40,021 nt of DNA, taken from NCBI RefSeq assembly GCF_000276605.1, contig NZ_AKJX01000113.1, forward strand, positions 1-40,021. The letters run 5' to 3'. This DNA comes from Acidovorax sp. CF316. Lineage in GTDB: Bacteria; Pseudomonadota; Gammaproteobacteria; Burkholderiales; Burkholderiaceae_C. The translations under genes were made by a program, and so were the position numbers. Of this stretch, positions 31,901-39,946 are shown one piece after another. Position 1 is the first letter of the stretch. Each line of letters begins with the position of its first letter. The notes under the pieces are model-generated. The model worked only from the letters and a program-made list of their open reading frames with translations, ran no database searches and was not told the DNA's origin.

Positions 31901-31935
31901 AATTTATCTAAAATTGGAAAAATTGTCAAAAATTG
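31901..31935 (-). promoter_or_regulatory. Consensus sigma-70 promoter with phased A-tracts, DauR-like operon
   Basis: On the minus strand: TTGACA (31924-31929), 17-bp spacer, TAAATT (31901-31906), then 6 nt to the ATG of the regulator gene. Read on the plus strand, AAAATTG-type elements occur at 31910-31916, 31918-31925 and 31928-31935, 8-10 bp apart, across the promoter. They could form a repressor site or intrinsic curvature. The promoter is the best sigma-70 match in the window. Confidence 0.85.
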
Positions 31936-32138
31936 GATAATTTGTCTGGCCTGTCTTCGCGCGATGTGTGGCCTGGAAGATGGGCAGTGGCGAGCGATCC
32001 TGTTGGAGGTCGAGCCTGTGGTCCTATGATGGAATGCTGTACGGATGCAGTTGGGGGCCATCAAGAGCGGTGATGGTGGGTCGGGGCTTCGTGAGGCATG
32101 GGTTCCTCTGCGTTCGAAGAATTCGGATCGCTCCTGCC

Positions 32139-32570
32139 ATGCTTATTCAGAATATCGAGGCCTTTGTCCATCAATTGCGCGAACGTGGTGGTTGCCCTTT
32201 GCCGGGCAGACCCGAGTCGGAGATCCGCAAGGTTTTTGCGTCGCTGGGTCAGGAGGCTTCGGCCGATGTGATCCAGTTGTATACCCATCTGGATGGCTTG
32301 GAGGAAATGGAGGCTGGTGTCTTGTGGCAGATGTGGCCACTTGCGCATGTGAAGGCAGAAAACATTGTGCCTTCACCTCATGGCGTGTTGTTCTCCGACC
32401 ACTTTATGGACAGCTGGCGCTACCGTCTGCGATGGGAGTCTGGTAGTCACTCGTCCATCCATGTTGACCACTGCGATCCTGGGCGTGAACCCGTACAGCT
32501 GTTTGCCAGCTTGAATGGCTTTGTAGACGCGTATCTTTCAAACCCCGATCTGATCATCGGGGCCGGTTGA
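32139..32570 (+). CDS. Cytosolic SUKH (SMI1/KNR4)-like protein
   Basis: A 143-residue protein without a signal peptide. It reads IEAFVHQLRERGGCPLPGRP, then SEIRKVFASLGQEASADVIQ, then LYTHLDGLEEMEAGVLWQMWPL, HVKAENI, VLFSDHFMDSWRYRL and FASLNGFVDAYLSNP. The order (helix, LY..LDGLE, LW...., LFSDHFMDSWRYRL, then VQLFASLNGFVDAYL at the end) is that of SMI1/KNR4-SUKH proteins, many of which are immunity proteins against polymorphic toxins. No toxin gene is adjacent. The start is uncertain: an in-frame ATG at 32073 would add 22 residues, and neither has a strong Shine-Dalgarno. GC content is visibly lower than in the neighbours, suggesting acquisition. Confidence 0.68.
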   Translation: MLIQNIEAFVHQLRERGGCPLPGRPESEIRKVFASLGQEASADVIQLYTHLDGLEEMEAGVLWQMWPLAHVKAENIVPSPHGVLFSDHFMDSWRYRLRWESGSHSSIHVDHCDPGREPVQLFASLNGFVDAYLSNPDLIIGAG

Positions 32571-32572
32571 AA

Positions 32573-32586
32573 TGCATCGAGATGCA
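32573..32586. repeat. Perfect palindrome downstream of the SUKH-like gene
   Basis: TGCATC-GA-GATGCA, 2 nt after the stop of the SUKH-like gene. A second short inverted repeat, CCCCGAT-(6)-ATCGGGG (32543-32562), covers the gene's last codons. No T-run follows either. Confidence 0.5.
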
Positions 32587-32701
32587 GCGGTGACGTCCCT
32601 GAATACTGGTCCTGACTCTGCGCTGGTCTGCAGCCTCAAAAGAAGAGCCAGTTGGTCAAGGGAAGAGCATTGGACTTGAGCAATCTTCCCAGGAGTGGCC
32701 A

Positions 32702-32959
32702 ATGAAAAATGCACTGCTTGATGAACCACGGCTTGCCGCCATCGAAGCCCGCGCGGCGGCAGCGGCCGATGGACCTTGGCGCGCCATGCTGGAGGGGCGG
32801 GACCACAGCAGCGGATCCAGCTGCATCGCCACCGCGACGGGCGGTATGGAGCTCGATGCATCAGACGCGGACATCGAATTCATGGCTGCCGCTCGAGACG
32901 ATGTGCCCTATCTCCTCTCCGAGCTGAGGCGTCTTGCTGGTCTTGTCGAGGGGCGGTAG
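32702..32959 (+). CDS. Small hypothetical protein
   Basis: An 85-residue cytosolic protein, MKNALLDEPRLAAIEARAAA, then AADGPWRAMLEGRDHSSGSS, CIATATGGMELDASDADIEF and MAAARDDVPYLLSELRRLAG. It contains the IEARAAAAADGPW..., SDADIEFMAAARDDVPYLLSELRRL pattern that I associate with small orphan proteins found in phages and actinobacterial and proteobacterial accessory regions. AGGAG lies 7 nt before the ATG. It follows the SUKH-like gene in the same direction by 131 nt. Function unknown. Confidence 0.68.
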   Translation: MKNALLDEPRLAAIEARAAAAADGPWRAMLEGRDHSSGSSCIATATGGMELDASDADIEFMAAARDDVPYLLSELRRLAGLVEGR

Positions 32960-32984
32960 GGCACGTCAGGCGTGAGCCGTGGGC

Positions 32985-33818
32985 TCAGGCGGCCTCTGTG
33001 GGGCGCTTGAAAAACGCATCCAGCACCGGCACCAGCCCTGGGAACTCCTGGCTGAAGCGCGTGCGGTTCACGAAGTAGGCCTCGCAGGCCACGGCGAAGA
33101 ATTCGGAGGGCGAGGTGGCGCCATAGGCATCGAGCCAGGGCATCTCGGCGCCGAAGCGCTCGGCCTTGATCACGGCCTCGCGGAAGTCCGCGTAAGCGGG
33201 CTCCCAGGCGTTCCACCAGGCTTCATAAGCGCTGCGGCCGGTGCGCGTGCCCATGAAGCCGGCGGGCAGCGGGGGACAGCCATTGGGCTCGCGGCCGCCG
33301 CGCATGTCGAGCTTGTGCACGAACTCGTGTACCACCACGTTGGTGCCGCGCTCGGTGTTCTCGCGGCCGTTGGAGGCGTGCTCCCAGCTGAGCATGATGG
33401 GGCCGCGGTCCATGGCTTCGCCCAGCAGCACCTGCTCGTGTTCGTGCACGACGCCGGCCTCGTCCACTGTCTGCCGCCTGGCCACGGCCTCGCCGGGGTG
33501 CAGCACGATGCCCACGAAATCGTCGTACCACGCAAGGGCCTTGGCCGGATCGCCCCAGTGCAACAGCGGCAGGCAGGCCTGGGCAGCGATGTCGATGGCC
33601 ATGGCGTCAGTCACCTCCAGGCCATGTGCACCATGAAAACGCTTGTCGTGCAGGAAGAGGGCGCTGAGCGCGCGCAGCTTGGACTGGTCGTGCAGCGACA
33701 GCGCGGCCAGGAAGGGGTAGCGCTGCAGTGTGGCGAGCCACAGCGTGGCCGAGATGTCGGGCACGGGGGCGACGGTGGTGCGCACGCGGCGCCAGAGCCG
33801 GTTGAGGATGGGGGGCAT
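32985..33818 (-). CDS. mtfA: M90-family zinc peptidase, MtfA
   Basis: A 277-residue protein of the MtfA family (peptidase M90). In E. coli MtfA binds the Mlc repressor and has aminopeptidase activity, affecting glucose phosphotransferase regulation. The zinc motif HExxH is present in NVVVHEFVHKLDM. The GPIMLSWEHASNG, EMPWLDAYGATSPSEFFAVACE and LVPVLDAFFKRP blocks are typical, including the distal Glu-rich ligand region. The ATG at 33816-33818 starts at MPPILNRLWRR; upstream extension runs into the neighbouring lpxH gene in another frame. Last gene of the TPR-LDT-ppiA-ppiB-lpxH run, though a 47-nt gap to lpxH allows separate control. Confidence 0.92.
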   Translation of the reverse strand: MPPILNRLWRRVRTTVAPVPDISATLWLATLQRYPFLAALSLHDQSKLRALSALFLHDKRFHGAHGLEVTDAMAIDIAAQACLPLLHWGDPAKALAWYDDFVGIVLHPGEAVARRQTVDEAGVVHEHEQVLLGEAMDRGPIMLSWEHASNGRENTERGTNVVVHEFVHKLDMRGGREPNGCPPLPAGFMGTRTGRSAYEAWWNAWEPAYADFREAVIKAERFGAEMPWLDAYGATSPSEFFAVACEAYFVNRTRFSQEFPGLVPVLDAFFKRPTEAA

Positions 33819-33865
33819 AGTGTCAGAGCATGCCAAAAGGCAGGCGCGGAGAATCAGGACACCTA

Positions 33866-34645
33866 CTAACTGGGGGTGAGTCCGATGCGTTCCAAGCCCG
33901 CCTGCGACAAACGCAGTGTTTCCAGCCGTGGGGGCAATGCGGCGGCGTCCCAGTCGCTGAGCACCACGCGGGTGAGGCCGGGCGCGAGGGCGTGCTCTGC
34001 GGGCCGGTGGGTGTGGCCATGCACCAGGTTGCCGGCCTGGGCAGCCTGCAGCCAGGCGAGGGTGGCGGGGCCGTCCAGATCGGCATAGACGGCGCCCGAC
34101 TGTTTTTTGTTCTCGCTCTCCTGGCGGATGCCACGCGCCTGGGCGCGCCGTGTGGCCAGGGACTGGGCCAGAAAGGCCTGCTGCCAGGCGCTGCTGCGCG
34201 CCTGCACGCGAAAGCGCTGGTAGTCCACGTCGTCCAGGCACAGGAGGTCGCCGTGGCTGAGCACGATGCGCTGGCCAGCGAAGACCAGCACCGTGGGATC
34301 GGCCAGGCCTGTCATGCCCGTGCGCTGCAAGAAGGCCGGGCCGGCCAGGAAGTCGCGGTTGCCGTGCATGAAGTACAGCGGCAGGCGCTGCGCGGCGGCG
34401 AAGAGTGCGGTGCAGCCCTCGGCCTCGAAGCTGCCGGGCTCGTCGATGGCGTCGTCGCCCACCCAGACCTCGAACAGATCGCCCAGGATGAACAGAGCAT
34501 CGGCCGGGGTGGCCTGCAGGTAGTGCCGGAACGCGGCGACGGTGGCGGGCTCGCTGGCCTGCAGGTGCAGGTCCGAAATGAAATCGACCGTGCGCCAGTG
34601 CGAGGGAGCGATGAGCTCCTCGAACCGGGGCACGGTCGTGGTCAC
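33866..34645 (-). CDS. lpxH: UDP-2,3-diacylglucosamine diphosphatase
   Basis: A 259-residue calcineurin-type phosphoesterase catalysing the fourth step of lipid A synthesis (UDP-2,3-diacylglucosamine to lipid X) at the inner-membrane face. The metal-site motifs are complete: FISDLHL, ILGDLFEVWVGDD, FMHGNRDFL, LSHGDLLCLDD and LVHGHTHRP. E. coli LpxH has 240 residues, so length is normal. ATG at 34643-34645; ppiB ends 25 nt upstream on the same strand. Confidence 0.95.
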   Translation of the reverse strand: MTTTVPRFEELIAPSHWRTVDFISDLHLQASEPATVAAFRHYLQATPADALFILGDLFEVWVGDDAIDEPGSFEAEGCTALFAAAQRLPLYFMHGNRDFLAGPAFLQRTGMTGLADPTVLVFAGQRIVLSHGDLLCLDDVDYQRFRVQARSSAWQQAFLAQSLATRRAQARGIRQESENKKQSGAVYADLDGPATLAWLQAAQAGNLVHGHTHRPAEHALAPGLTRVVLSDWDAAALPPRLETLRLSQAGLERIGLTPS

Positions 34646-34670
34646 GGGGTGACGCTGCCGGTGCTCTTGA

Positions 34671-35177
34671 TTACAGAGCCACGGCCTTTTCGATGATCAC
34701 GTCTTCCTTCGGCACGTCGTCGTGGAAGCCCTTGCGGCCCGTCTTCACGGCCTTGATCTTGTCCACCACGTCGGCGCCGCCGACCACCTTGCCGAACACG
34801 GCATAGCCCCAGCCCTGGGCCGAGGGAGCGGTGTGGTTCAAGAAGCCGTTGTCGGCCACGTTGATGAAGAACTGGGCGGTCGCAGAGTGCGGGTCGCTCG
34901 TGCGCGCCATGGCCACGGTGTAGTTGGCGTTCTTCAGGCCGTTGTTGGCTTCGTTCTGGATCGGGGCGTCGCTGGGCTTTTGCGCCATGCCGGGCTCGAA
35001 GCCGCCGCCCTGCACCATGAAGCCGGGGATCACGCGGTGGAAGATGGTGTTGTTGTAGTGGCCCTTGTTCACGTAGGCCAGGAAGTTCTCGGCCGACTTG
35101 GGGGCCTTTTCGGCGTCGAGTTCGAGGGTGATGACGCCGTAGCCGGCGATGTGCAGTTCGACTTGGGGGTTGCTCAT
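34671..35177 (-). CDS. ppiB: Cytosolic cyclophilin peptidyl-prolyl isomerase
   Basis: A 168-residue cyclophilin without a signal peptide. It catalyses cis-trans isomerisation of prolyl bonds. The active-site blocks are [38 protein letters not shown] and [23 protein letters not shown] at 35175-35177. It is a close relative of the exported cyclophilin encoded 33 nt upstream, as in many Burkholderiales where ppiA and ppiB sit side by side. Confidence 0.94.
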   Translation of the reverse strand: MSNPQVELHIAGYGVITLELDAEKAPKSAENFLAYVNKGHYNNTIFHRVIPGFMVQGGGFEPGMAQKPSDAPIQNEANNGLKNANYTVAMARTSDPHSATAQFFINVADNGFLNHTAPSAQGWGYAVFGKVVGGADVVDKIKAVKTGRKGFHDDVPKEDVIIEKAVAL

Positions 35178-35210
35178 GGCAATGCTTTCTTCAGGAAAGG
35201 GGTGGGATTA

Positions 35211-35792
35211 TCACTTCACGACCGTGGCCGAGGTGATGACGATGGGTTCGTTGGGCACGTTGGCATGGCCGCCCTTGTTGCCGGTGGCCACGGCCTTGAT
35301 CTTGTCGACCACCTCGGTGCCGCTCACCACCTTGCCGAACACGGCGTAGCCGTGGCCGTCGGGGCTGGGGGCGTTCAGGCTGTCGTTGTTCTTCACGTTG
35401 ATGAAGAACTGCGCGGTGGCCGAGTCGGGGACGGAGGTGCGCGCCATCGCGACGGTGTAGGTGTCGTTCTTGAGGCCGTTCTTGGCCTCCAGCGGGATCG
35501 GCGGGCGCGTGGGCTTTTGCTGCATGTCGGGCGTGAAGCCGCCGCCCTGGATCATGAACCCGTTCATCACGCGGTGGAAGACGGTGCCGTCGTAGTGCTT
35601 GGCGTTCACGTAGGCCAGGAAGTTCTCGACCGACTTGGGCGCCTTGGCGGGGTCGAGCTGCAGCACGATGTCGCCCAGGGAGGTGGCGAGCTTGACCTTG
35701 GGCGCATCCTGCGCCTGGGCGGGGGCGATGCCGACGAGGGCTGTCAGTGCGATGCTGGCCAGCGACAGGGCCGCGTTTCTCTTGGAAATCAT
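35211..35792 (-). CDS. ppiA: Periplasmic cyclophilin peptidyl-prolyl isomerase
   Basis: A 193-residue cyclophilin with a Sec signal ([28 protein letters not shown]), so it folds proteins in the periplasm. The active site is [39 protein letters not shown] and [20 protein letters not shown]. Its start codon overlaps the L,D-transpeptidase stop (ATGA), implying coupled translation with a cell-wall enzyme. ATG at 35790-35792. Confidence 0.94.
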   Translation of the reverse strand: MISKRNAALSLASIALTALVGIAPAQAQDAPKVKLATSLGDIVLQLDPAKAPKSVENFLAYVNAKHYDGTVFHRVMNGFMIQGGGFTPDMQQKPTRPPIPLEAKNGLKNDTYTVAMARTSVPDSATAQFFINVKNNDSLNAPSPDGHGYAVFGKVVSGTEVVDKIKAVATGNKGGHANVPNEPIVITSATVVK

Positions 35793-37069
35793 CCAATCAC
35801 TCCTTCAAAGAATATTTGCCATTGCTGGCCCTTGCGCTTCCAGTACTGGCGCTTGACGGGGCCGGTGCGTGCGCCATCGGCGACTTCGCCGAACGTTACC
35901 ACCATGGTGTCGGCAGCGTCTGTCCAGCGCAGGTAAGACTTGTCTTTCAGCTGTATTTCGCGGCCCTTGAGGGCGCGCGTTTCGGCCTGCAGCACGCTGG
36001 TCCACTCGGCCAGGGGCTTTTGGCGGTGGCTCTGGAAGTCGCTGGCATAAAAGCTGGTCAGCCGTGCCATGTCGCCCTGCGACTTGGCGGTGCGCCAGGC
36101 GTTGAGCACGGCCTCGAAGGCTTTGCGCTCGGCCTGCACGCTGTGCGTGGCCACCCACTGCAGCTGGCGGGCAATCACCACGGGGGTGGAGCGCGGCTCC
36201 ACCTGGCGCAGGATGCGCTCCAGGTCGGGGTTGGCCAGCACCACGCAGCCATCGGTGGCCAGTGGCGCGCGCGCGAACTGGTCGGGCGGGGTGCCGTGCA
36301 GCCAGATGCCGCTGCCGGTCTTGCCGCGGCTCTGGTCCAGCGGGTTGGGGTAGTTGATGGGCAGGGCCCCGGCGCCGTAGAAGTCCTTGAGCGTGGCGGG
36401 GTCGAGCCGGCTGGTGATGAAGTACACCCCGAGCGGCGTGCGCTGGTCGCCCTCGACGAGCTTTTCGATGCCGAGCTTGCCGACGGAGGCGTAGTAGTCG
36501 GCCACCAGTTGCAGGCCCTTGTCCGTGTTCTCGAACAGGTACAGGCGCGAACGCGAGGCGTCGATGGCGATCGCGTGGCGCGAGCGTGACGACAGCTCCA
36601 GGAACTGGGCGGGTATGCGGTCGGCACCCGGGCGGTTCCTGTGCGCCTGCACGCGCTGCAGCGACTCGGTGCGCAGCTCGTCGAGCATGCCGCCGGCTTC
36701 GGGGGCGCGTGCGGCGTCGGCCTCGGGCACATCGCCGAGCTTGCGCACGGGGCGCACGCGGGCGTTGAGCAGGTCACCGAGGGCCAGTTGCGCCAGCTGG
36801 AAGTTGGGGTAGTCGCGTGCCAGGCTTTCGGCGCGGGCCAGGGCCTCGCGGCCGCGGCCTTCGCCGGTGAGTCGGTAGACCTCGAGCAGGCGGGTTTCGG
36901 CCTGGCCGTCGCGCAGCGCCTCGGGGCCCTTGGCGGGTTTGGCCGCGGCGCCGGTGCGCATGCGGGCCTGCGGGTTCTGGGCGAAGGCGGGCAGGGCCTG
37001 CACCGCGCAGGCCAAGGCAACAACAACGGCCGCCGTGCGGCGGCCCCAGAGGGACGGCTCCACCATCAT
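35789..37069 (-). CDS. L,D-transpeptidase (YkuD) with C-terminal NTF2-like domain
   Basis: A 426-residue exported enzyme that forms 3-3 peptidoglycan crosslinks or attaches envelope proteins. The signal peptide is at residues 1-30 (ending LPAFA). A helical, TPR-like stretch covers ~55-105. The YkuD domain (~165-285) has GIWLHGTPP (His258) and ATDGCVV (catalytic Cys275); Thr-Asp replaces the usual Ser-x before Gly-Cys. Residues ~305-426 form an NTF2-like domain ([20 protein letters not shown], then [25 protein letters not shown]). The same C-terminal domain occurs in the upstream TPR protein. Start MMVEPS; the second Met is also possible. Overlaps ppiA by ATGA. Confidence 0.88.
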   Translation of the reverse strand: MMVEPSLWGRRTAAVVVALACAVQALPAFAQNPQARMRTGAAAKPAKGPEALRDGQAETRLLEVYRLTGEGRGREALARAESLARDYPNFQLAQLALGDLLNARVRPVRKLGDVPEADAARAPEAGGMLDELRTESLQRVQAHRNRPGADRIPAQFLELSSRSRHAIAIDASRSRLYLFENTDKGLQLVADYYASVGKLGIEKLVEGDQRTPLGVYFITSRLDPATLKDFYGAGALPINYPNPLDQSRGKTGSGIWLHGTPPDQFARAPLATDGCVVLANPDLERILRQVEPRSTPVVIARQLQWVATHSVQAERKAFEAVLNAWRTAKSQGDMARLTSFYASDFQSHRQKPLAEWTSVLQAETRALKGREIQLKDKSYLRWTDAADTMVVTFGEVADGARTGPVKRQYWKRKGQQWQIFFEGVIG

Positions 37070-37153
37070 GTCCGTGCTTCGCTCAGGGGCTGGTGGCGCA
37101 ATGCCCGCCAGCCCACGCGGTGGTGGGCGCCGTCGCCATGTCGTGCACGTCCA

Positions 37154-38236
37154 TCAGCCGCCGGTGGATTCCCGCACGATGGCCCAGCGGCCGCCGTTCT
37201 GCACCAGGTCCAGTGTCTTGCGGCTGGTCACGTTGAGCGCGTCGGCGCTGTAGGCCTGGCGAAAGCGTGCCGTGGCCTTGGTGCCGCTCACGCTCACGGT
37301 GATGTCGGAGACCTGCACCGCGATCTTGGACTTGCCGACGATGCGCGACTCGCGCTCCTTTTCCCAGGCGGCGCGGGTCTGGCGGCCTGGTGGGTCGAAG
37401 TCCTTGTCGTAGGCGGCCAGGTAGGCCTTCATGTCCTTGGCGGCCCAGGCAGCGGCCCAGGCCTGCACGGCGGCGGTGACGTCCTGCGTGGAGGCGGCCG
37501 ATGCCGCGGGTGCAGCCGCCGCAGGGGCGGGTGCCGGGGCGGCCGGGGCTGCGGCGGCGGCCGGAGCGGGTGCCGGTGTGGGGGCGGCTGCCGGGCTGGG
37601 GGCAGCGGCGGGTGCGGCTGCAGGTGCCGGCGCAGGGCGCTGCGTGGCGACCACGGCCGGTGCGGGTGCCGGGGCGGCAGCGGCAGGGCGGGTCTTGCCT
37701 GTGGGGTCTGCCGAGAACAGCTCGCGGATCAGCGCCAGCTTGGGCTTGACGGAGTTGGCGTTGGTCGCATCGAGCTGCAGCGCCTTGTTGTAGGCCTGGC
37801 TGGCCAGCTTGGCATAGATGTCGCCCAGGTTCTCGTGCGCGGTGGCGTAGCTGGGGTTGGTGCGGATGGCCATTTCCAGCGCGGTGCGGGCCTTGTCCAG
37901 CTGGTTCTGGTTGGCGTAGAGCACGGCCAGGTTGTTGTACGGCTCGGGCAGCTCGGGGTACTCTTCGGTCAGCTTGGTGAAGGTGGCAATGGCTTCGGTG
38001 GGCTTGCCCGAGTCGGACTGGGCCACGCCGCGCAGAAAGCGCAGCTGCGGGTCGCGCGGGCTGGTGGCCAGGCGCTGGTCGGCCTTGGCCAGGGCCTCGC
38101 CGGCCTTGCCGGCCTTGAGCAATTGCGTGATGTCGGCGTAGTCGTCGGCCGCGTGCGCCAGGGTGGTGCCCACCAATGCCGTCAGGGCCAGCAGGCGCAG
38201 GAGTCGGGGGAGTGTGCGGCGGACTGGTTGCTTCAT
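37154..38236 (-). CDS. Exported TPR protein with Pro/Ala linker and NTF2-like domain
   Basis: A 360-residue secreted protein. The signal peptide is MKQPVRRTLPRLLRLLALTA, ending near THAHA-like TLAHAA. Residues ~30-180 hold TPR repeats (AGEALAKADQRLATSPRDPQ, ELPEPYNNLAVLYANQNQLD, YATAHENLGDIYAKLASQAY). A Pro/Ala-rich linker follows (~190-250), then an NTF2-like domain (~255-360: VQAWAAAWAAKDMKAYLAAY, FDPPGRQTRAAWEKERESRI, LDLVQNGGRWAIVRES). It lies 84 nt upstream of the L,D-transpeptidase gene, whose C-terminal domain it resembles, so the two probably work together at the cell wall. The ATG at 38234-38236 directly precedes the signal peptide. Confidence 0.87.
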   Translation of the reverse strand: MKQPVRRTLPRLLRLLALTALVGTTLAHAADDYADITQLLKAGKAGEALAKADQRLATSPRDPQLRFLRGVAQSDSGKPTEAIATFTKLTEEYPELPEPYNNLAVLYANQNQLDKARTALEMAIRTNPSYATAHENLGDIYAKLASQAYNKALQLDATNANSVKPKLALIRELFSADPTGKTRPAAAAPAPAPAVVATQRPAPAPAAAPAAAPSPAAAPTPAPAPAAAAAPAAPAPAPAAAAPAASAASTQDVTAAVQAWAAAWAAKDMKAYLAAYDKDFDPPGRQTRAAWEKERESRIVGKSKIAVQVSDITVSVSGTKATARFRQAYSADALNVTSRKTLDLVQNGGRWAIVRESTGG

Positions 38237-38293
38237 GAGGATATGCAAGGTGATGGGCAGCGTTGAACCCTGGCGGGGCTTATACTGCGGCGG

Positions 38294-38299
38294 ATTGTA
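38294..38299 (-). promoter_or_regulatory. Possible -10 of the TPR/L,D-transpeptidase operon
   Basis: TACAAT on the minus strand, about 57 nt upstream of the TPR protein start, in the 215-nt gap divergent from cysS. No acceptable -35 was found at 16-18 nt. Confidence 0.35.
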
Positions 38300-38451
38300 G
38301 CTGAGGGGGTGGTCATGACGGTGCGCTGTTGCCGCTGGTGATTTCGATGGGCGTTCGCTGACGAACGCGCCCCCCGAGGGGCCTGTTCCCGCTGCTGCCG
38401 GGTGAACGGGCTTCATCCACACCCCTGCCGATTTCCCCTGACTGACATCCC

Positions 38452-39831
38452 ATGAGTTTGCGCATCTACAACACGCTTTCGCGTGAGTTGGAGAACTTTT
38501 CCCCGCTCGAACCTGGCCATGTGCGCATGTACGTGTGCGGCATGACCATCTATGACCTGTGCCATATCGGCCACGCCCGCATGATGATGGCGTTCGATGT
38601 GGTGCAGCGCTGGCTCAAGGCCAGTGGCCTGCGCGTGACCTACGTGCGCAACATCACCGACATCGACGACAAGATCATCAAGCGCGCGCTGGAGCGTGGC
38701 ATCACCATCCGCGCCCTCACGGACGAGATGGTCGCCGCCATGCACACCGACATCGCGGCCCTGGGCATCGAGCCGCCCTCCATCGAGCCGCGCGCCACCG
38801 AATACGTGCCGCAGATGCTCGCGCTGATCAGCACCCTGGAAGGCAAGGGCCTGGCCTACCGCGCCAGCAATGGCGACGTGAACTACTCCGTGCGCAAGTT
38901 CGACGGCTACGGCAAGCTCTCGGGCAAGTCGGTCGACGAGCTGCGCGCCGGCGAGCGCGTGGCCGTGCTCGATGGCAAGGAGGACCCGCTCGATTTCGTA
39001 TTGTGGAAGTCGTCCAAGCCCGAGGAGCCGCCCGAGGCCAAGTGGGACAGCGAATTCGGCTCTGGCCGCCCTGGCTGGCACATCGAGTGCTCGGCCATGT
39101 GCGGCGCCACGCTGGGCGAGACCTTCGACATCCACGGCGGCGGCATGGACCTGCAGTTCCCGCACCACGAGAACGAGATCGCCCAGAGCGAAGGCGCCAA
39201 CGGCAAGCCCCTGGCGAAGTTCTGGGTGCACAACGGCTTTGTGCGCGTGGACAACGAGAAGATGAGCAAGTCGCTCGGCAACTTCTTCACCATCCGCGAG
39301 GTGCTGGCCAAGTACGACGCCGAGACGGTGCGCTTCTTCATCGTGCGTGCCCACTACCGCAGCGCCCTGAACTACAGCGACGCCCACCTGGACGACGCGC
39401 GCAATGCCCTCAAGCGCCTGTACACCGCGCTCAGCCTGGTGGCCCCGGCCCCCGTGGCCGCCATCGACTGGGCGGACCCCTATGCCGCGCGTTTCAAGGC
39501 GGCGATGGACGAGGACTTCGGTGCGCCCGAGGCCATGGCCGTGCTGTTCGAGCTGGCGGGCGAGGTGAACAAGACCCGCTCCGCTGAACTGGCCGGGCTG
39601 CTCAAGGCCCTGGGCGGCTGCCTGGGCGTGCTGCAGGGCGACCCGCAGGCCTTCCTGCAGGCCGGTGCCGGGCTGGACGAAGCCGCCATCGCCGAGCAGA
39701 TCGCCGCGCGCGCTGCCGCCAAGGCCGCCAAGGATTTTGCCGAGGCCGACCGCATCCGCCAGGCGCTGCTGGCCCAGGGCATCGTGCTCAAGGATTCGGC
39801 CGCCGGCACCACCTGGGAAGCTGCCCAGTAA
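38452..39831 (+). CDS. cysS: Cysteinyl-tRNA synthetase
   Basis: A 459-residue class I synthetase charging tRNA-Cys. The N-terminal block [20 protein letters not shown] gives the zinc ligand Cys29 and the HIGH motif. WHIECSAMC and [10 protein letters not shown] supply the other metal ligands. The KMSKS motif is intact in [14 protein letters not shown]. The C-terminal DALR-type part ends [21 protein letters not shown]. Length is as in E. coli (461). ATG at 38452, divergent from the TPR operon. Downstream is a repeat-rich leader of the next gene. Confidence 0.97.
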   Translation: MSLRIYNTLSRELENFSPLEPGHVRMYVCGMTIYDLCHIGHARMMMAFDVVQRWLKASGLRVTYVRNITDIDDKIIKRALERGITIRALTDEMVAAMHTDIAALGIEPPSIEPRATEYVPQMLALISTLEGKGLAYRASNGDVNYSVRKFDGYGKLSGKSVDELRAGERVAVLDGKEDPLDFVLWKSSKPEEPPEAKWDSEFGSGRPGWHIECSAMCGATLGETFDIHGGGMDLQFPHHENEIAQSEGANGKPLAKFWVHNGFVRVDNEKMSKSLGNFFTIREVLAKYDAETVRFFIVRAHYRSALNYSDAHLDDARNALKRLYTALSLVAPAPVAAIDWADPYAARFKAAMDEDFGAPEAMAVLFELAGEVNKTRSAELAGLLKALGGCLGVLQGDPQAFLQAGAGLDEAAIAEQIAARAAAKAAKDFAEADRIRQALLAQGIVLKDSAAGTTWEAAQ

Positions 39832-39946
39832 GCGACCGACAGATAGACCGTCAGTTAGTCAGACAGATAGATAGATAGAACAACCAAGAACCGCATGCCC
39901 CCGATCGAAGAACGAATGAACGAACACGACAAGAAGAACAACCAAC
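39832..39946 (+). repeat. Tetranucleotide-repeat, A-rich leader
   Basis: Two imperfect tetranucleotide arrays lie between cysS and the next start codon: AGAC-AGAT-AGAT-AGAT-AGAA (39861-39880, preceded by further GACA/GATA-like units) and GAAC-GAAT-GAAC-GAAC (39910-39925). The whole stretch is A-rich and low-complexity in an otherwise 68% GC region. Slippage could alter the 5' leader length of the next gene. Confidence 0.75.

Noticed and set aside
32073-32138. Longer N-terminus for the SUKH-like protein (start at 32073)
   Set aside because: The extra residues are Arg/Gly/Phe-rich and precede the family fold; neither start has a good Shine-Dalgarno, so the shorter form was kept with lower confidence.
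38330-38405. Leader hairpin upstream of cysS as a T-box or attenuator
   Set aside because: Only a short GCCCC-CCGA-GGGGC stem is present, with no specifier loop, antiterminator or T-run, and T-boxes are not expected in this lineage.
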